Source: an uncultured Negativicutes bacterium (lineage in GTDB: Bacteria; Bacillota; Negativicutes; Acidaminococcales; Acidaminococcaceae). From it: DNA of 11,460 nt. The position numbers were made by a program, and so were the translations under genes. The notes under the pieces are model-generated. The model did no database searches, was not told where the DNA came from, and was given only the letters and a program-made list of their open reading frames with translations. Of the stretch, positions 4,886 to 11,460 are shown piece by piece. The stretch spans positions 1-11,460 of the forward strand of contig CALAZX010000204.1 in the NCBI GenBank assembly GCA_937926555.1, given 5' to 3'. The first letter of the stretch is position 1, and every line of letters starts with the position of its first letter.

Positions 4886-6007
4886 TCACTCACATTCCGC
4901 TCCGGCAACCGCCAAAGACTTCTCATCCACCTGCTCCGGCTTGCCATATCCCAGCAGCCGGGATATCCACCCCGTGACGATGTTCTGGATGCCGGTCAGC
5001 GGTACGGACACCAGCCCGCACAGAAGCAGGATCCATCCCACCACCAGCACCGGATTCCCCGGCCAGTAGGCGTAATGCTGGAAAACCTGCCGGGTGGCCT
5101 CGGCGAAAAAGAGGCAGTGCAGGAACCAGATGTTCATGGAATGCCGGCCCAGCCACAGCATCCCTTTGCCGGGCAGGGATCCGTAACGGATGGAGAACGT
5201 GGCGATAAGGGCGATGGCCACCGGTGTCAGGAACAGTCCTGTGCTGATTGTGCCGATATTGGTGACCCGGTTATAGAACAGAATGCAGAAGACCATCAGC
5301 AGAACCCGTTTCATCACATTCCACCAGACGAAACGTCCATAAAGCCGCTCCACAATACCGAAACGTGCGCAGAGATAGCCTCCGAAGGCCACCGGCATCT
5401 TCCGGAAACCGTACTCCTTCACCGCCACATAGAGGAACGACTCCCGCATGCCGATGAATTCCACCAGCGATCCGCAGCCCTTGATGATGCCGAAAAACAG
5501 GATGAAGGCCAGCAGTGTCCTCTTCGCGCTGAGACCATCCGTCAGCCGCGCCCACAGCGGCAGCAGCAGCATCACCATCAGATACAGGAATACGAACCAG
5601 GAGAATATCATGATGTCATTGGATACGGAGAACATCTCCTCCACCATGCCGGTCAGCGTCAGCGGATAGCCGCACACATGGACCGCCAGAAACGCGAATG
5701 CGCCCAGGATAATCCAGTATGATGCCAGAAACGAGCTTATCTTCTTCAGCGAATAGCGGAAGCTCTTGTCCTCATGATGCCGATACGTCCAGCCTGTCAG
5801 GAACAGGAACAGCGGCACCACCATGAATCCGCCGAACCGGTTGATGAATGTTATATATGGATCCAGCATCGGATAGGCGATTCCTCCAACCTGCCATTCG
5901 GGAAACGCAAACGCATGGTGCATCACCATCAGGATCACCGCCAGCCCTTTCAGCCAGGTGGACAGATTTCTTGTCAAAATTTTCAACCTCTTAGACCCCT
6001 TTCTCAC
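4886..6007 (-). CDS. Acyltransferase 3 (OafA/YrhL-like) integral membrane protein
   Basis: Members of this family transfer acetyl or other acyl groups to cell-surface sugars or peptidoglycan from within the membrane. The 373-residue frame has about ten hydrophobic segments. The first carries the family signature WLKGLAVILMVMHHAFAF (18-35), whose HH pair is the usual site of the conserved His. FLFLTGWTYRHH follows in segment 2. The start is uncertain. The longest frame begins with GTG at 6007, with GGAG only three bases before it; TTG codons shortly downstream, before TRNLSTWLKG, are also possible. No obvious promoter lies between the guaA terminator and the start; TATAAG at 6073-6068 on this strand is a weak candidate. 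It may rely on read-through from guaA. The substrate cannot be told from sequence, and no polysaccharide genes adjoin it. Confidence 0.78.
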   Translation of the reverse strand: MRKGSKRLKILTRNLSTWLKGLAVILMVMHHAFAFPEWQVGGIAYPMLDPYITFINRFGGFMVVPLFLFLTGWTYRHHEDKSFRYSLKKISSFLASYWIILGAFAFLAVHVCGYPLTLTGMVEEMFSVSNDIMIFSWFVFLYLMVMLLLPLWARLTDGLSAKRTLLAFILFFGIIKGCGSLVEFIGMRESFLYVAVKEYGFRKMPVAFGGYLCARFGIVERLYGRFVWWNVMKRVLLMVFCILFYNRVTNIGTISTGLFLTPVAIALIATFSIRYGSLPGKGMLWLGRHSMNIWFLHCLFFAEATRQVFQHYAYWPGNPVLVVGWILLLCGLVSVPLTGIQNIVTGWISRLLGYGKPEQVDEKSLAVAGAECE

Positions 6008-6011
6008 CTTC

Positions 6012-6061
6012 TCCGTAAAATGAAAGAAGAACCCTACGACAGTCCGTCGCAGGATTCTTCT
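6012..6061 (-). terminator. Terminator after guaA
   Basis: In the minus-strand transcript, 6061-6046 and 6040-6025 pair over 16 bp around a 5-nt loop, followed by TTTCATTTT. The two non-Watson-Crick pairs are both G.U on this strand and mismatches on the other, which fixes the direction. It begins 48 nt after the guaA stop. Confidence 0.85.
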
Positions 6062-6109
6062 GATTGCTTATATGTTTGTGATTGCAGCAGTTCCGATACC
6101 GTCAGCCAA

Positions 6110-7651
6110 TCATTCCCACTCGATGGTTGCGGGGGGCTTGCTGGTCACGTCGTAGACGATGCGGTTCACGCCCTCCACCTCGTTGACGATGCGGCGGGAG
6201 ATGGTGTCCAGCACATCATAGGGGATGCGTGCCCAGTCGGAGGTCATGCCGTCGGTGCTCAGCACGGCGCGGAGCGCGATGGTGTAGGAGTAGGTACGGC
6301 CGTCGCCCATGACACCTACGCTGCGGATGTTGGGCAGGCAGGCGAAGTACTGCCAGATCTTGCGGTCCAGGCCGGCTTTGGCGATCTCCTCACGGAAAAT
6401 GGCGTCCGCTTCGCGGGTGATGGCCAGTTTCTCCTCGGTCACCTCACCCAGCACACGGATGGCCAGGCCCGGTCCCGGGAAGGGCTGGCGCCATACCAGG
6501 TTCTCGGGGATGCCCAGCTCGGTGCCTACAGCGCGGACTTCGTCCTTGAACAGCTCGCGCAGGGGCTCGATCAGCTGCAGCTCCATGTCCTCAGGCAGGC
6601 CGCCAACGTTGTGGTGGCTCTTGATGGTGGCGCTGGCACCGGTGCCGCTCTCCACCACGTCGGGATAGATGGTTCCCTGTACCAGGAAATCAACCTTGCC
6701 CAGTTTATGGGATTCCTCATCGAACACGCTGATGAACTCGGCGCCGATGATTTTACGTTTACGCTCCGGATCGGACACGCCTTTCAGCTTGCCCAGGAAA
6801 CGCTCGCCGGCGTTCACGCGGATGAAGTTCATGTCGAAGGTGTCTTTGAACACACGCTCAACCTGGTCGCCCTCGTCCTTGCGCAGCAGGCCGTGGTCGA
6901 CGAAGATGCAGGTCAGCTGTTTGCCGATAGCTTTGTGCACCATGACAGCGGCAACGGAGGAGTCCACGCCGCCGGACAGCGCGCACAGCACTTTGCGGTC
7001 GCCGACTTTCTCGCGGATCTCGGCGATCTTCTGCTCGGCGAAGGATTTCATGGACCAGTCGGCGGACAGATGGCATACCTCGAAGAGGAAGTTGGACAGC
7101 ATCTTCTTGCCGAAGGGGGTGTGCTCCACTTCGGGGTGGAACTGCACGCCGTAGAATTTCTTCGCGTCGTTGGCCATGGCGGCAACGGGGCAATCGTTAG
7201 TATGGGATTTGGTCTCGAAGCCGGCCGGCGGGTTGGATACGAAGTCCGTATGGCTCATCCAGCAGGTGTCGTCGGCTTTCAGGTCCTTGAACAGTTTGCA
7301 GTCGGATTCCAGAGTCACAGCGGTCTTGCCGTACTCACGGATGTTGGCGCTGGAAACGGTGCCGCCCAGGGTCTGTGCCATGAACTGGTGGCCGTAGCAG
7401 ATGCCCAGCACGGGGATGCCCAGTTCGAAAATGCCTGCATCGGCTTTCGGTGCGTTCTCAACGTAAACACTGGCGGGGCCGCCGGAAAGGATGATAGCTT
7501 TCGGGTTCTTGGCCTTGATGTCCTCCAGTTTCATGGTGTAGGGGATGATCTCGCAGTATACACCATTCTCTCTCACTCTTCTTGCGATCAGCTGCGCGTA
7601 CTGGGCGCCGAAATCCACAACCAGTACCAGCTCATGAGTGTCCATCTTCAT
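6110..7651 (-). CDS. guaA: GMP synthase (glutamine-hydrolysing)
   Basis: This enzyme converts XMP to GMP in the cytoplasm, using ATP and ammonia taken from glutamine; it is the last step of guanine nucleotide synthesis. The 513-residue length is normal. The N-terminal class I glutamine amidotransferase has the nucleophile Cys85 in GICYGHQ and the His172/Glu174 pair in FHPEVEHT. The ATP-pyrophosphatase domain begins with the PP-loop ALSGGVDSS (224-232), and the C-terminal dimerisation domain ends in the usual KPPATIEWE. All catalytic residues are present. The ATG at 7651 follows AGGAGG with a 6-nt spacer; a second in-frame ATG two codons later is less well placed. The gene has its own promoter and terminator, so it is a single-gene unit between groEL and the acyltransferase gene. 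Confidence 0.97.
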   Translation of the reverse strand: MKMDTHELVLVVDFGAQYAQLIARRVRENGVYCEIIPYTMKLEDIKAKNPKAIILSGGPASVYVENAPKADAGIFELGIPVLGICYGHQFMAQTLGGTVSSANIREYGKTAVTLESDCKLFKDLKADDTCWMSHTDFVSNPPAGFETKSHTNDCPVAAMANDAKKFYGVQFHPEVEHTPFGKKMLSNFLFEVCHLSADWSMKSFAEQKIAEIREKVGDRKVLCALSGGVDSSVAAVMVHKAIGKQLTCIFVDHGLLRKDEGDQVERVFKDTFDMNFIRVNAGERFLGKLKGVSDPERKRKIIGAEFISVFDEESHKLGKVDFLVQGTIYPDVVESGTGASATIKSHHNVGGLPEDMELQLIEPLRELFKDEVRAVGTELGIPENLVWRQPFPGPGLAIRVLGEVTEEKLAITREADAIFREEIAKAGLDRKIWQYFACLPNIRSVGVMGDGRTYSYTIALRAVLSTDGMTSDWARIPYDVLDTISRRIVNEVEGVNRIVYDVTSKPPATIEWE

Positions 7652-7725
7652 AATTTTCCTCCTTCAGATACAGCTTATTCCAAAAATAATAACACTATCC
7701 CGAGTTTACATTTTTATGTGTATCA

Positions 7726-7754
7726 ATAGTAACATAAAATCCCTATATTTTCAA
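7726..7754 (-). promoter_or_regulatory. Probable guaA promoter
   Basis: On the minus strand, -35 TTGAAA (7754-7749, five of six), a 17-nt spacer and -10 TACTAT (7731-7726, four of six) lie about 75 nt before the guaA start in an AT-rich gap. No guanine riboswitch core or clear purine operator was seen in the leader. Confidence 0.55.
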
Positions 7755-7773
7755 TAAAACTGAGCCCCGGGAA

Positions 7774-7808
7774 CAAAAAAACTGCCCCCGGACAATTCCG
7801 GAGGCAGT
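7774..7808 (-). terminator. Terminator of the groES-groEL operon
   Basis: The minus-strand transcript forms a 12-bp stem, ACTGCCTCCGGA (7808-7797) with TCCGGGGGCAGT (7792-7781), loop ATTG, then seven or eight T. Its one irregular pair is G.U on this strand. It lies about 120 nt beyond the groEL stop. Confidence 0.92.
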
Positions 7809-7861
7809 CCTGATGCTATGGTTATAAGGAGTTGTCATTGTTTTCGGTAATGAGAGGGTGT

Positions 7862-7905
7862 TCCGGACCTTTCACCGCCGCGCTCTTCCAATCGCGGGGT
7901 CCGGA
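7862..7905 (-). other. Structured hairpin in the groEL 3' untranslated region
   Basis: TCCGGACC (7905-7898) pairs with GGTCCGGA (7869-7862) over 8 bp; inside it CCGCG and CGCGG can pair over 5 bp. No T run follows, and the true terminator is 90 nt further on. It may protect the transcript's 3' end or be a processing site. Confidence 0.45.
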
Positions 7906-7926
7906 TGGTTCCGGTCTGATGTCAGA

Positions 7927-9552
7927 TTACATCATGCCGGGCATGCCGCCCATGGGAGGCATGGGAGGAACGGCCGGAGCCGGTTCCGGTTTGTCGGTCA
8001 CCAGGGTCTCGGTGGTCAGAACCATGGAGGCGATGCTGGCTGCGTTCTGCAGGGCGCTGCGGGTAACCTTGGTGGGATCCACGATGCCTGCTTCGATCAT
8101 GTCCACATATTTCTCGTTCAGCGCGTCAAAGCCAACGCCCTTCTTGGAGTGTTTTACTTTGTCCACGATAACGGCGCCTTCCAGACCTGCGTTGTATGCA
8201 ATCTGGCGTACCGGTTCCTCGATGGCGCGTTTCACGATCATGATGCCGGTCTTCTCATCGCCGTGCACTTTGATCTTGTCCAGTACGGACTGTGCTTCCA
8301 GCAGTGCGGTGCCGCCGCCGGGAACGATGCCCTCTGCCACAGCCGCGCGGGTTGCGTTCAGAGCGTCCTCGATGCGCAGTTTCTTGTCTTTCAGTTCCAC
8401 TTCGGTAGCCGCGCCGACTTTGATCACTGCAACGCCGCCTGCCAGTTTTGCCAGACGCTCCTGCAGTTTCTCTTTGTCGAACTCGGAGGTGGTTTCGGGG
8501 ATCTGAGCGCGGATCTGGTCCACACGTGCCTTGATCTCCTCTTTATTGCCGCCGCCATCAACGATGGTGGTCATCTCTTTGCCTACACGTACCTGGCCTG
8601 CGCTGCCCAGGTCAGCCATGGTTGCGCTGTCCAGTTTGCGGCCTACTTCCTCACTGATCACGGTTGCGCCGGTGAGGATAGCGATATCCTGCAGCATCGC
8701 TTTGCGGCGGTCGCCGAAGCCGGGGGCTTTCACGGCTACTGCCTTGAAGGTGCCGCGGAGTTTGTTCACTACCAGGGTTGCCAGAGCGTCGCCTTCCACA
8801 TCCTCGGCGATGATCAGCAGCTCACGACCGTTCTGTACCACTTTCTCCAGTACGGGCATGATGTCCTGGATCACGTTGATCTTGCGGTCGGTGATCAGAA
8901 CCAGCGGATTGCTCATGACAGCTTCCATCTTCTCCACATCGGTAGCCATGTAGGGGGAGATGTAGCCGCGGTCGAACTGCATGCCTTCCACGGTCTCCAG
9001 GTGGGTCTCCATGGTCTTGGACTCCTCAACGGTGATAACGCCGTCGTCGCCCACTTTCTCCATGGCGTCGGCGATCAGGCCGCCGATCTCAGCGTCGCCT
9101 GCGGAGATGGAGGCAACCTGTGCTTTGGATTCTTTGGTAACCACTTTCGTGGAGTTCTCTTTCAGGGATTCAACCAGTGCGTCAACAGCGGTCTTGATGC
9201 CTTTTTTCAGGATCATCGGGTTGGCGCCTGCAGCCACGTTCTTCATGCCTTCGCGGATCATGGCCTGTGCCAGCAGGGTTGCGGTGGTGGTGCCGTCGCC
9301 TGCCACGTCGTTGGTCTTGGTGGCTACTTCTTTCACCAGCTGTGCGCCCATGTTCTCGAAAGCGTCTTCCAGCTCGATGTCACGTGCGATGGTCACGCCG
9401 TCGTTGGTGATGGTGGGAGCGCCGAACTTCTTGTCCAGCACCACGTTGCGGCCTTTCGGTCCCAGAGTCACTTTCACAGCGTCAGCCAGTGCGTTCACGC
9501 CGCGTTCCAGGCTGCGGCGGGCTTCTTCGTTGAACAGAATTTGTTTAGCCAT
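7927..9552 (-). CDS. groEL: Chaperonin GroEL (60 kDa, Hsp60)
   Basis: GroEL forms a double ring of 14 subunits in the cytoplasm and, capped by GroES, folds proteins using ATP. At 541 residues the product is full length. Visible are the N-terminal MAKQILFNEEAR, the nucleotide-binding TLGPKGRNVV and DGTTTATLLAQA stretches, the apical-domain region with GYISPYMATD, the ATPase-domain segment EDALNATRAAVAEGIVPGGG, and the typical Gly-Met-rich tail PPMPPMGGMPGMM. AGGAG lies 9 nt before the ATG at 9552. It follows groES after 85 nt in one operon under CIRCE control, so it should be induced by heat through release of HrcA. The presence of one standard copy says nothing about further copies elsewhere. 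Confidence 0.98.
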   Translation of the reverse strand: MAKQILFNEEARRSLERGVNALADAVKVTLGPKGRNVVLDKKFGAPTITNDGVTIARDIELEDAFENMGAQLVKEVATKTNDVAGDGTTTATLLAQAMIREGMKNVAAGANPMILKKGIKTAVDALVESLKENSTKVVTKESKAQVASISAGDAEIGGLIADAMEKVGDDGVITVEESKTMETHLETVEGMQFDRGYISPYMATDVEKMEAVMSNPLVLITDRKINVIQDIMPVLEKVVQNGRELLIIAEDVEGDALATLVVNKLRGTFKAVAVKAPGFGDRRKAMLQDIAILTGATVISEEVGRKLDSATMADLGSAGQVRVGKEMTTIVDGGGNKEEIKARVDQIRAQIPETTSEFDKEKLQERLAKLAGGVAVIKVGAATEVELKDKKLRIEDALNATRAAVAEGIVPGGGTALLEAQSVLDKIKVHGDEKTGIMIVKRAIEEPVRQIAYNAGLEGAVIVDKVKHSKKGVGFDALNEKYVDMIEAGIVDPTKVTRSALQNAASIASMVLTTETLVTDKPEPAPAVPPMPPMGGMPGMM

Positions 9553-9615
9553 ATTGATAATCTCCTTTACAAACAGATTTCAGATATATTTTTCCGGTTC
9601 AGTCTCTATGCTGCG

Positions 9616-9631
9616 TCCCCGTCTTGGGGGA
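9616..9631 (-). other. Small hairpin between groES and groEL
   Basis: TCCCC and GGGGA pair over 5 bp around a 6-nt loop, 7 nt after the groES stop. There is no T run, so it is not a terminator; it could mark differential processing of the groESL message. Confidence 0.3.
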
Positions 9632-9637
9632 AACGGC

Positions 9638-9922
9638 TTATTCCACTACGGCCAGCAGGTCGCGCTCGGTGAGGATCAGGTAATCCTTGCCCTGGAATTT
9701 CACGTTGGTGCCGCAGTATTTCGCGAATACCACCTCGTCGCCGGCTTTCACGTCAACGGGTACGCGTTTGCCGTCCACGATGGCGCCCTTGCCTACAGCG
9801 ATGACTTTGCCCTGCATGGGTTTCTCTTTGGTGGCGGTGTCCGGCAGATAGATGCCGCTCGCGGTTTTCTCTTCAGGTTCTACCACTTCAACAATTACAT
9901 TGTTACCTAACGGTCTTAACAT
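9638..9922 (-). CDS. groES: Co-chaperonin GroES (10 kDa)
   Basis: GroES is the heptameric lid of the GroEL chamber. The 94-residue product has the standard length. It begins MLRPLGNNVIVEV and has the flexible loop EKTASGIYLPDTATKEK (residues 17-33), in which Gly23-Ile-Tyr-Leu-Pro is the contact with GroEL. The family segment GKVIAVGKG and the C-terminal DYLILTERDLLAVVE follow. An upstream in-frame ATG at 9991 would run through the CIRCE operator and is rejected; the ATG at 9922 has AAAGGGG about 9 nt before it. First gene of the groES-groEL operon. Confidence 0.97.
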   Translation of the reverse strand: MLRPLGNNVIVEVVEPEEKTASGIYLPDTATKEKPMQGKVIAVGKGAIVDGKRVPVDVKAGDEVVFAKYCGTNVKFQGKDYLILTERDLLAVVE

Positions 9923-9977
9923 GGATATTTCCCCTTTCAGATCTATTGATATATGTGTTGTGAGAGTTTTTGATTTG

Positions 9978-10004
9978 TTAGCACTCATCAACTCCGAGTG
10001 CTAA
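9978..10004 (-). promoter_or_regulatory. CIRCE operator (HrcA binding site)
   Basis: TTAGCACTC-N9-GAGTGCTAA is present without a mismatch. It lies 11 nt downstream of the -10 box, at the very start of the predicted groES leader. HrcA binding here represses chaperonin transcription until heat or misfolded protein inactivates it. hrcA itself is not in the window. Confidence 0.97.
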
Positions 10005-10015
10005 CTACAATTCTT

Positions 10016-10043
10016 ATTATACCTTTCATAGCGAAAAATGCAA
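10016..10043 (-). promoter_or_regulatory. Sigma-A promoter of groES-groEL
   Basis: On the minus strand -35 TTGCAT (10043-10038, four of six consensus bases), a 16-nt spacer and a perfect -10 TATAAT (10021-10016). The start of transcription should fall near 10008-10006, next to the CIRCE element. Confidence 0.85.
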
Positions 10044-10079
10044 GCTTTTTCCAGTGTTTTTCCATAAAAAACGGCTTTG

Positions 10080-10251
10080 TTTACAATTTTGTCACGAAGC
10101 GGAGGACAAAGGCGGCTTACCCAGCTCTGTCTTGCCTCTGCCGCCCGCTTATCCACCGCTGCCGCAGGCCGCTTCCAGGCTGCCGCAAGTCGCTTCCTCT
10201 ACGCTCCGTCCGCCGCTCCGCCACCGTTGCCGCAGGCCGGTTCCGCGCAAC
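10080..10251. other. Non-coding GC-rich spacer between tsaD and groES
   Basis: Between the tsaD terminator and the groES promoter is roughly 200 nt of GC-rich DNA with no credible gene. The short frames lack ribosome sites and follow the repeats listed next. No RNA gene or promoter was recognised here. Confidence 0.6.
10153..10244. repeat. Degenerate GC-rich direct repeats
   Basis: A unit resembling GCTGCCGCAGGCCGCTTCC occurs at 10158-10176, 10179-10197 and 10226-10244. The first and third copies match over a longer stretch (10153-10176 and 10221-10244, all but two bases after the shared CCACCG start). Spacings are irregular (21 and 47 nt). It may be a decayed or local repeat family of this genome. 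Confidence 0.55.
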
Positions 10252-10277
10252 AAAAAAGGACACCCGCAGGTGTCCTT
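10252..10277 (-). terminator. Terminator after rimI-tsaD
   Basis: The minus-strand transcript forms a 9-bp stem, AAGGACACC (10277-10269) with GGTGTCCTT (10264-10256), around TGCG, followed by six T (10257-10252). It is about 84 nt past the tsaD stop and ends the upstream operon before the groES promoter. Confidence 0.88.
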
Positions 10278-10360
10278 CTGTCTGTCTCACGCGCTTCAAT
10301 GCGCTTTTCCGGTCCCAATGTGTCTTCCGCTCTACTGTACTCTTCCGGTCCTTCCGCGGA

Positions 10361-11404
10361 TCACTTCTTCTCCACGGCGCTGCCGTCCCAGTCCAGTTTC
10401 AGGGACGGGTTGGCGTTCAGGTCCCAGGGGCTGGTGACGCCGGCTTCGTACATGAAGTGGCCCCGGCAGGCGATCATCACGGCGTTGTCCGTGCAGAGGA
10501 TTTTGGTGGGATGCACCAGCCGTGCTCCCTCTTTCTCCGCAGCGGCCGCCAGCTTGTCCTGGAGGACCTTGTTGGCGGAGACGCCGCCAGCCAGGACGAT
10601 GTCCTTCAGTCCGGTCTCCCGGATGGCCAGCACGCTCTTCTGCACCAGCACGTCGGTAACGGCGTCCTGGAAGGAGGCGGCCACGTCGGCCTTGTTCACA
10701 GGCCGTTTGGCCTGCTCCTGGTTGTGCAGGTAGTTGATCACGGCGGACTTCATGCCGCTGAAGCTGAACTGGAACGGGCTGTCCAGCATAGCACGGGGGA
10801 ACTCGATGGCGTGGGGGTCGCCCTCCAGCGCCAGTTTCTCGATCTCCGGACCGCCGGGATACGGCAGGCCCATGACACGGGCCACCTTGTCGAAAGCCTC
10901 GCCCGCGGCGTCGTCCCGGGTCTGGCCCAGCATCTCGAAGGAGTTGTAGCCGGTGACCTTCAGCAAGGCCGTATGGCCGCCGGAGACAACCAGCGCCAGG
11001 AACGGGGGCTTCAGGTCCGCGTCATTGAGGAAGTTGGCGAACACATGGCCTTCCAGGTGGTTCACCCCGATCAGGGGCTTGCCGGCGGCCCAGGCCAGGG
11101 ATTTGGCGGCGGAGAGCCCTACCAGCAGCGCTCCCACCAGACCCGGTCCGTAGGTGACGGCCACGGCGTCCACCTGCTCCAGTGTGATGCCCGCCTCTTC
11201 CAGGGCGGCGTCGATCACCGGCATCACATGCTCGATGTGTTTCCGGGAAGCGATTTCCGGTACCACTCCGCCAAACTTGCGGTGGACCACAATCTGGGAG
11301 GAGATGATATTGGAAAGCACTTCCCTGCCGTTTTTCACCACGGCGGCAGCCGTCTCGTCACAGCTGCTCTCGATTCCTAAAATATACACGTCTTTATCCA
11401 TCAT
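10361..11404 (-). CDS. tsaD: tRNA N6-threonylcarbamoyladenosine transferase subunit TsaD
   Basis: TsaD, acting with TsaB and TsaE, moves the threonylcarbamoyl group from its AMP adduct to A37 of tRNAs that read ANN codons. The 347-residue product is full length. It has the Kae1/ASKHA fold motifs: ILGIESSCDETAA (8-20), the FGGVVPEIASRKH stretch (44-56), the metal-binding HLEGH (His116 and His120), SGGHT (141-145) and TDNAVMIA, with Asp306 as the third metal ligand. All key residues are present. The start ATGATG at 11404 overlaps the TGA of rimI by four bases (ATGA), which indicates translational coupling. tsaB and tsaE are commonly encoded next to rimI and may lie beyond the right edge. Confidence 0.97.
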   Translation of the reverse strand: MMDKDVYILGIESSCDETAAAVVKNGREVLSNIISSQIVVHRKFGGVVPEIASRKHIEHVMPVIDAALEEAGITLEQVDAVAVTYGPGLVGALLVGLSAAKSLAWAAGKPLIGVNHLEGHVFANFLNDADLKPPFLALVVSGGHTALLKVTGYNSFEMLGQTRDDAAGEAFDKVARVMGLPYPGGPEIEKLALEGDPHAIEFPRAMLDSPFQFSFSGMKSAVINYLHNQEQAKRPVNKADVAASFQDAVTDVLVQKSVLAIRETGLKDIVLAGGVSANKVLQDKLAAAAEKEGARLVHPTKILCTDNAVMIACRGHFMYEAGVTSPWDLNANPSLKLDWDGSAVEKK

Positions 11405-11460
11405 TCGTTCCTATCCTCACGATACAACCACATAATCACTGCGTTCTCCCCGTTATCCGC
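11401..11460 (-). CDS. rimI: Ribosomal protein alanine N-acetyltransferase, 3' end only (partial)
   Basis: The last 19 codons and TGA stop of an open frame run in from the right edge. The peptide contains DNGENAVIMWLYRED, which fits the C terminus of RimI (a GNAT acetyltransferase acting on the N terminus of ribosomal protein S18), where a Y-x-DNGEDA-x-x-M motif is usual. The four-base overlap with tsaD and the common rimI-tsaD order support the call. The rest of the gene is outside the window. Confidence 0.7.
   Translation of the reverse strand, partial: ADNGENAVIMWLYREDRNE

Noticed and set aside
5774..7729. Plus-strand open frame of 651 codons opposite guaA
   Set aside because: It is the His/Asp/Val-rich antisense shadow of the unmistakable GMP synthase gene and has no ribosome site.
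7652..7748. Purine riboswitch in front of guaA
   Set aside because: The leader from the predicted start is only about 70 nt, AT-rich, and lacks the conserved purine-aptamer loops.
7858..9672. Plus-strand open frame of 604 codons opposite groEL
   Set aside because: It is an antisense shadow of groEL, extending through the groES-groEL gap by chance.
9923..9991. N-terminal extension of groES to an upstream ATG
   Set aside because: It would be encoded by the CIRCE operator and leader; the family N terminus begins MLRPLG at 9922 with its own ribosome site.
10153..10244. CRISPR array
   Set aside because: The units are imperfect, irregularly spaced (2 and 28 nt between units) and have no cas genes nearby.
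10117..10299. 60-codon minus-strand frame in the tsaD-groES gap
   Set aside because: It has no ribosome site, an Arg/Gln/Gly-rich product that follows the nucleotide repeats, and it spans the tsaD terminator.
9998..11380. Plus-strand open frame of 460 codons opposite tsaD
   Set aside because: It is an antisense shadow of tsaD and crosses the groES promoter and the tsaD terminator.

Overview
The window reads as the chromosome of a fairly GC-rich, low-GC-lineage (Bacillota) bacterium, most plausibly a gut member of the class Negativicutes. The reasons are strong AGGAGG-type ribosome sites, a perfect CIRCE operator in front of groES-groEL, a rimI-tsaD gene pair, and a TnpV-type element of the kind seen in gut Firmicutes. 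The class assignment is inference from gene content and protein flavour; no database was searched.

Left part (1-1266): an accessory junction. Minus-strand bases 1-100 hold a consensus promoter, a strong ribosome site and a 7-codon leader peptide. I recognise this stretch from memory as the 5' attenuation leader of ribosomal-protection tetracycline resistance genes (tet(M)/tet(O)/tet(W) type); the resistance gene itself would lie off the left edge. Upstream of it on the same strand is a complete tnpV. Upstream of that is the 5' third of selO, cut off at the element boundary near 580-606.

Middle part (1367-4763): three tandem plus-strand genes encode diverged paralogous exported proteins of an unrecognised family, each with a signal peptide ending in an AxA site and each with the same AAGGAGTG-type ribosome site. 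A terminator follows the third. Converging on it from the right is an AT-rich gene for a SEFIR/TIR-domain protein with a separate C-terminal domain. Its composition and isolation suggest a horizontally acquired immune or defence gene.

Right part (4886-11460): ordinary housekeeping genes, all on the minus strand. Reading in the direction of transcription they are rimI (3' end only), tsaD (ATGA overlap), a terminator, the CIRCE-controlled groES-groEL operon, a terminator, guaA with its own promoter, a terminator, and an acyltransferase-3 family membrane protein with its terminator. In three of the four minus-strand hairpins the only non-Watson-Crick pairs are G.U in the minus-strand transcript, which confirms their direction. 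The tsaD-groES gap holds degenerate GC-rich direct repeats.

Most worth following up: the tet leader/tnpV/selO junction, the SEFIR/TIR gene, and the three-gene exported paralogue cluster.
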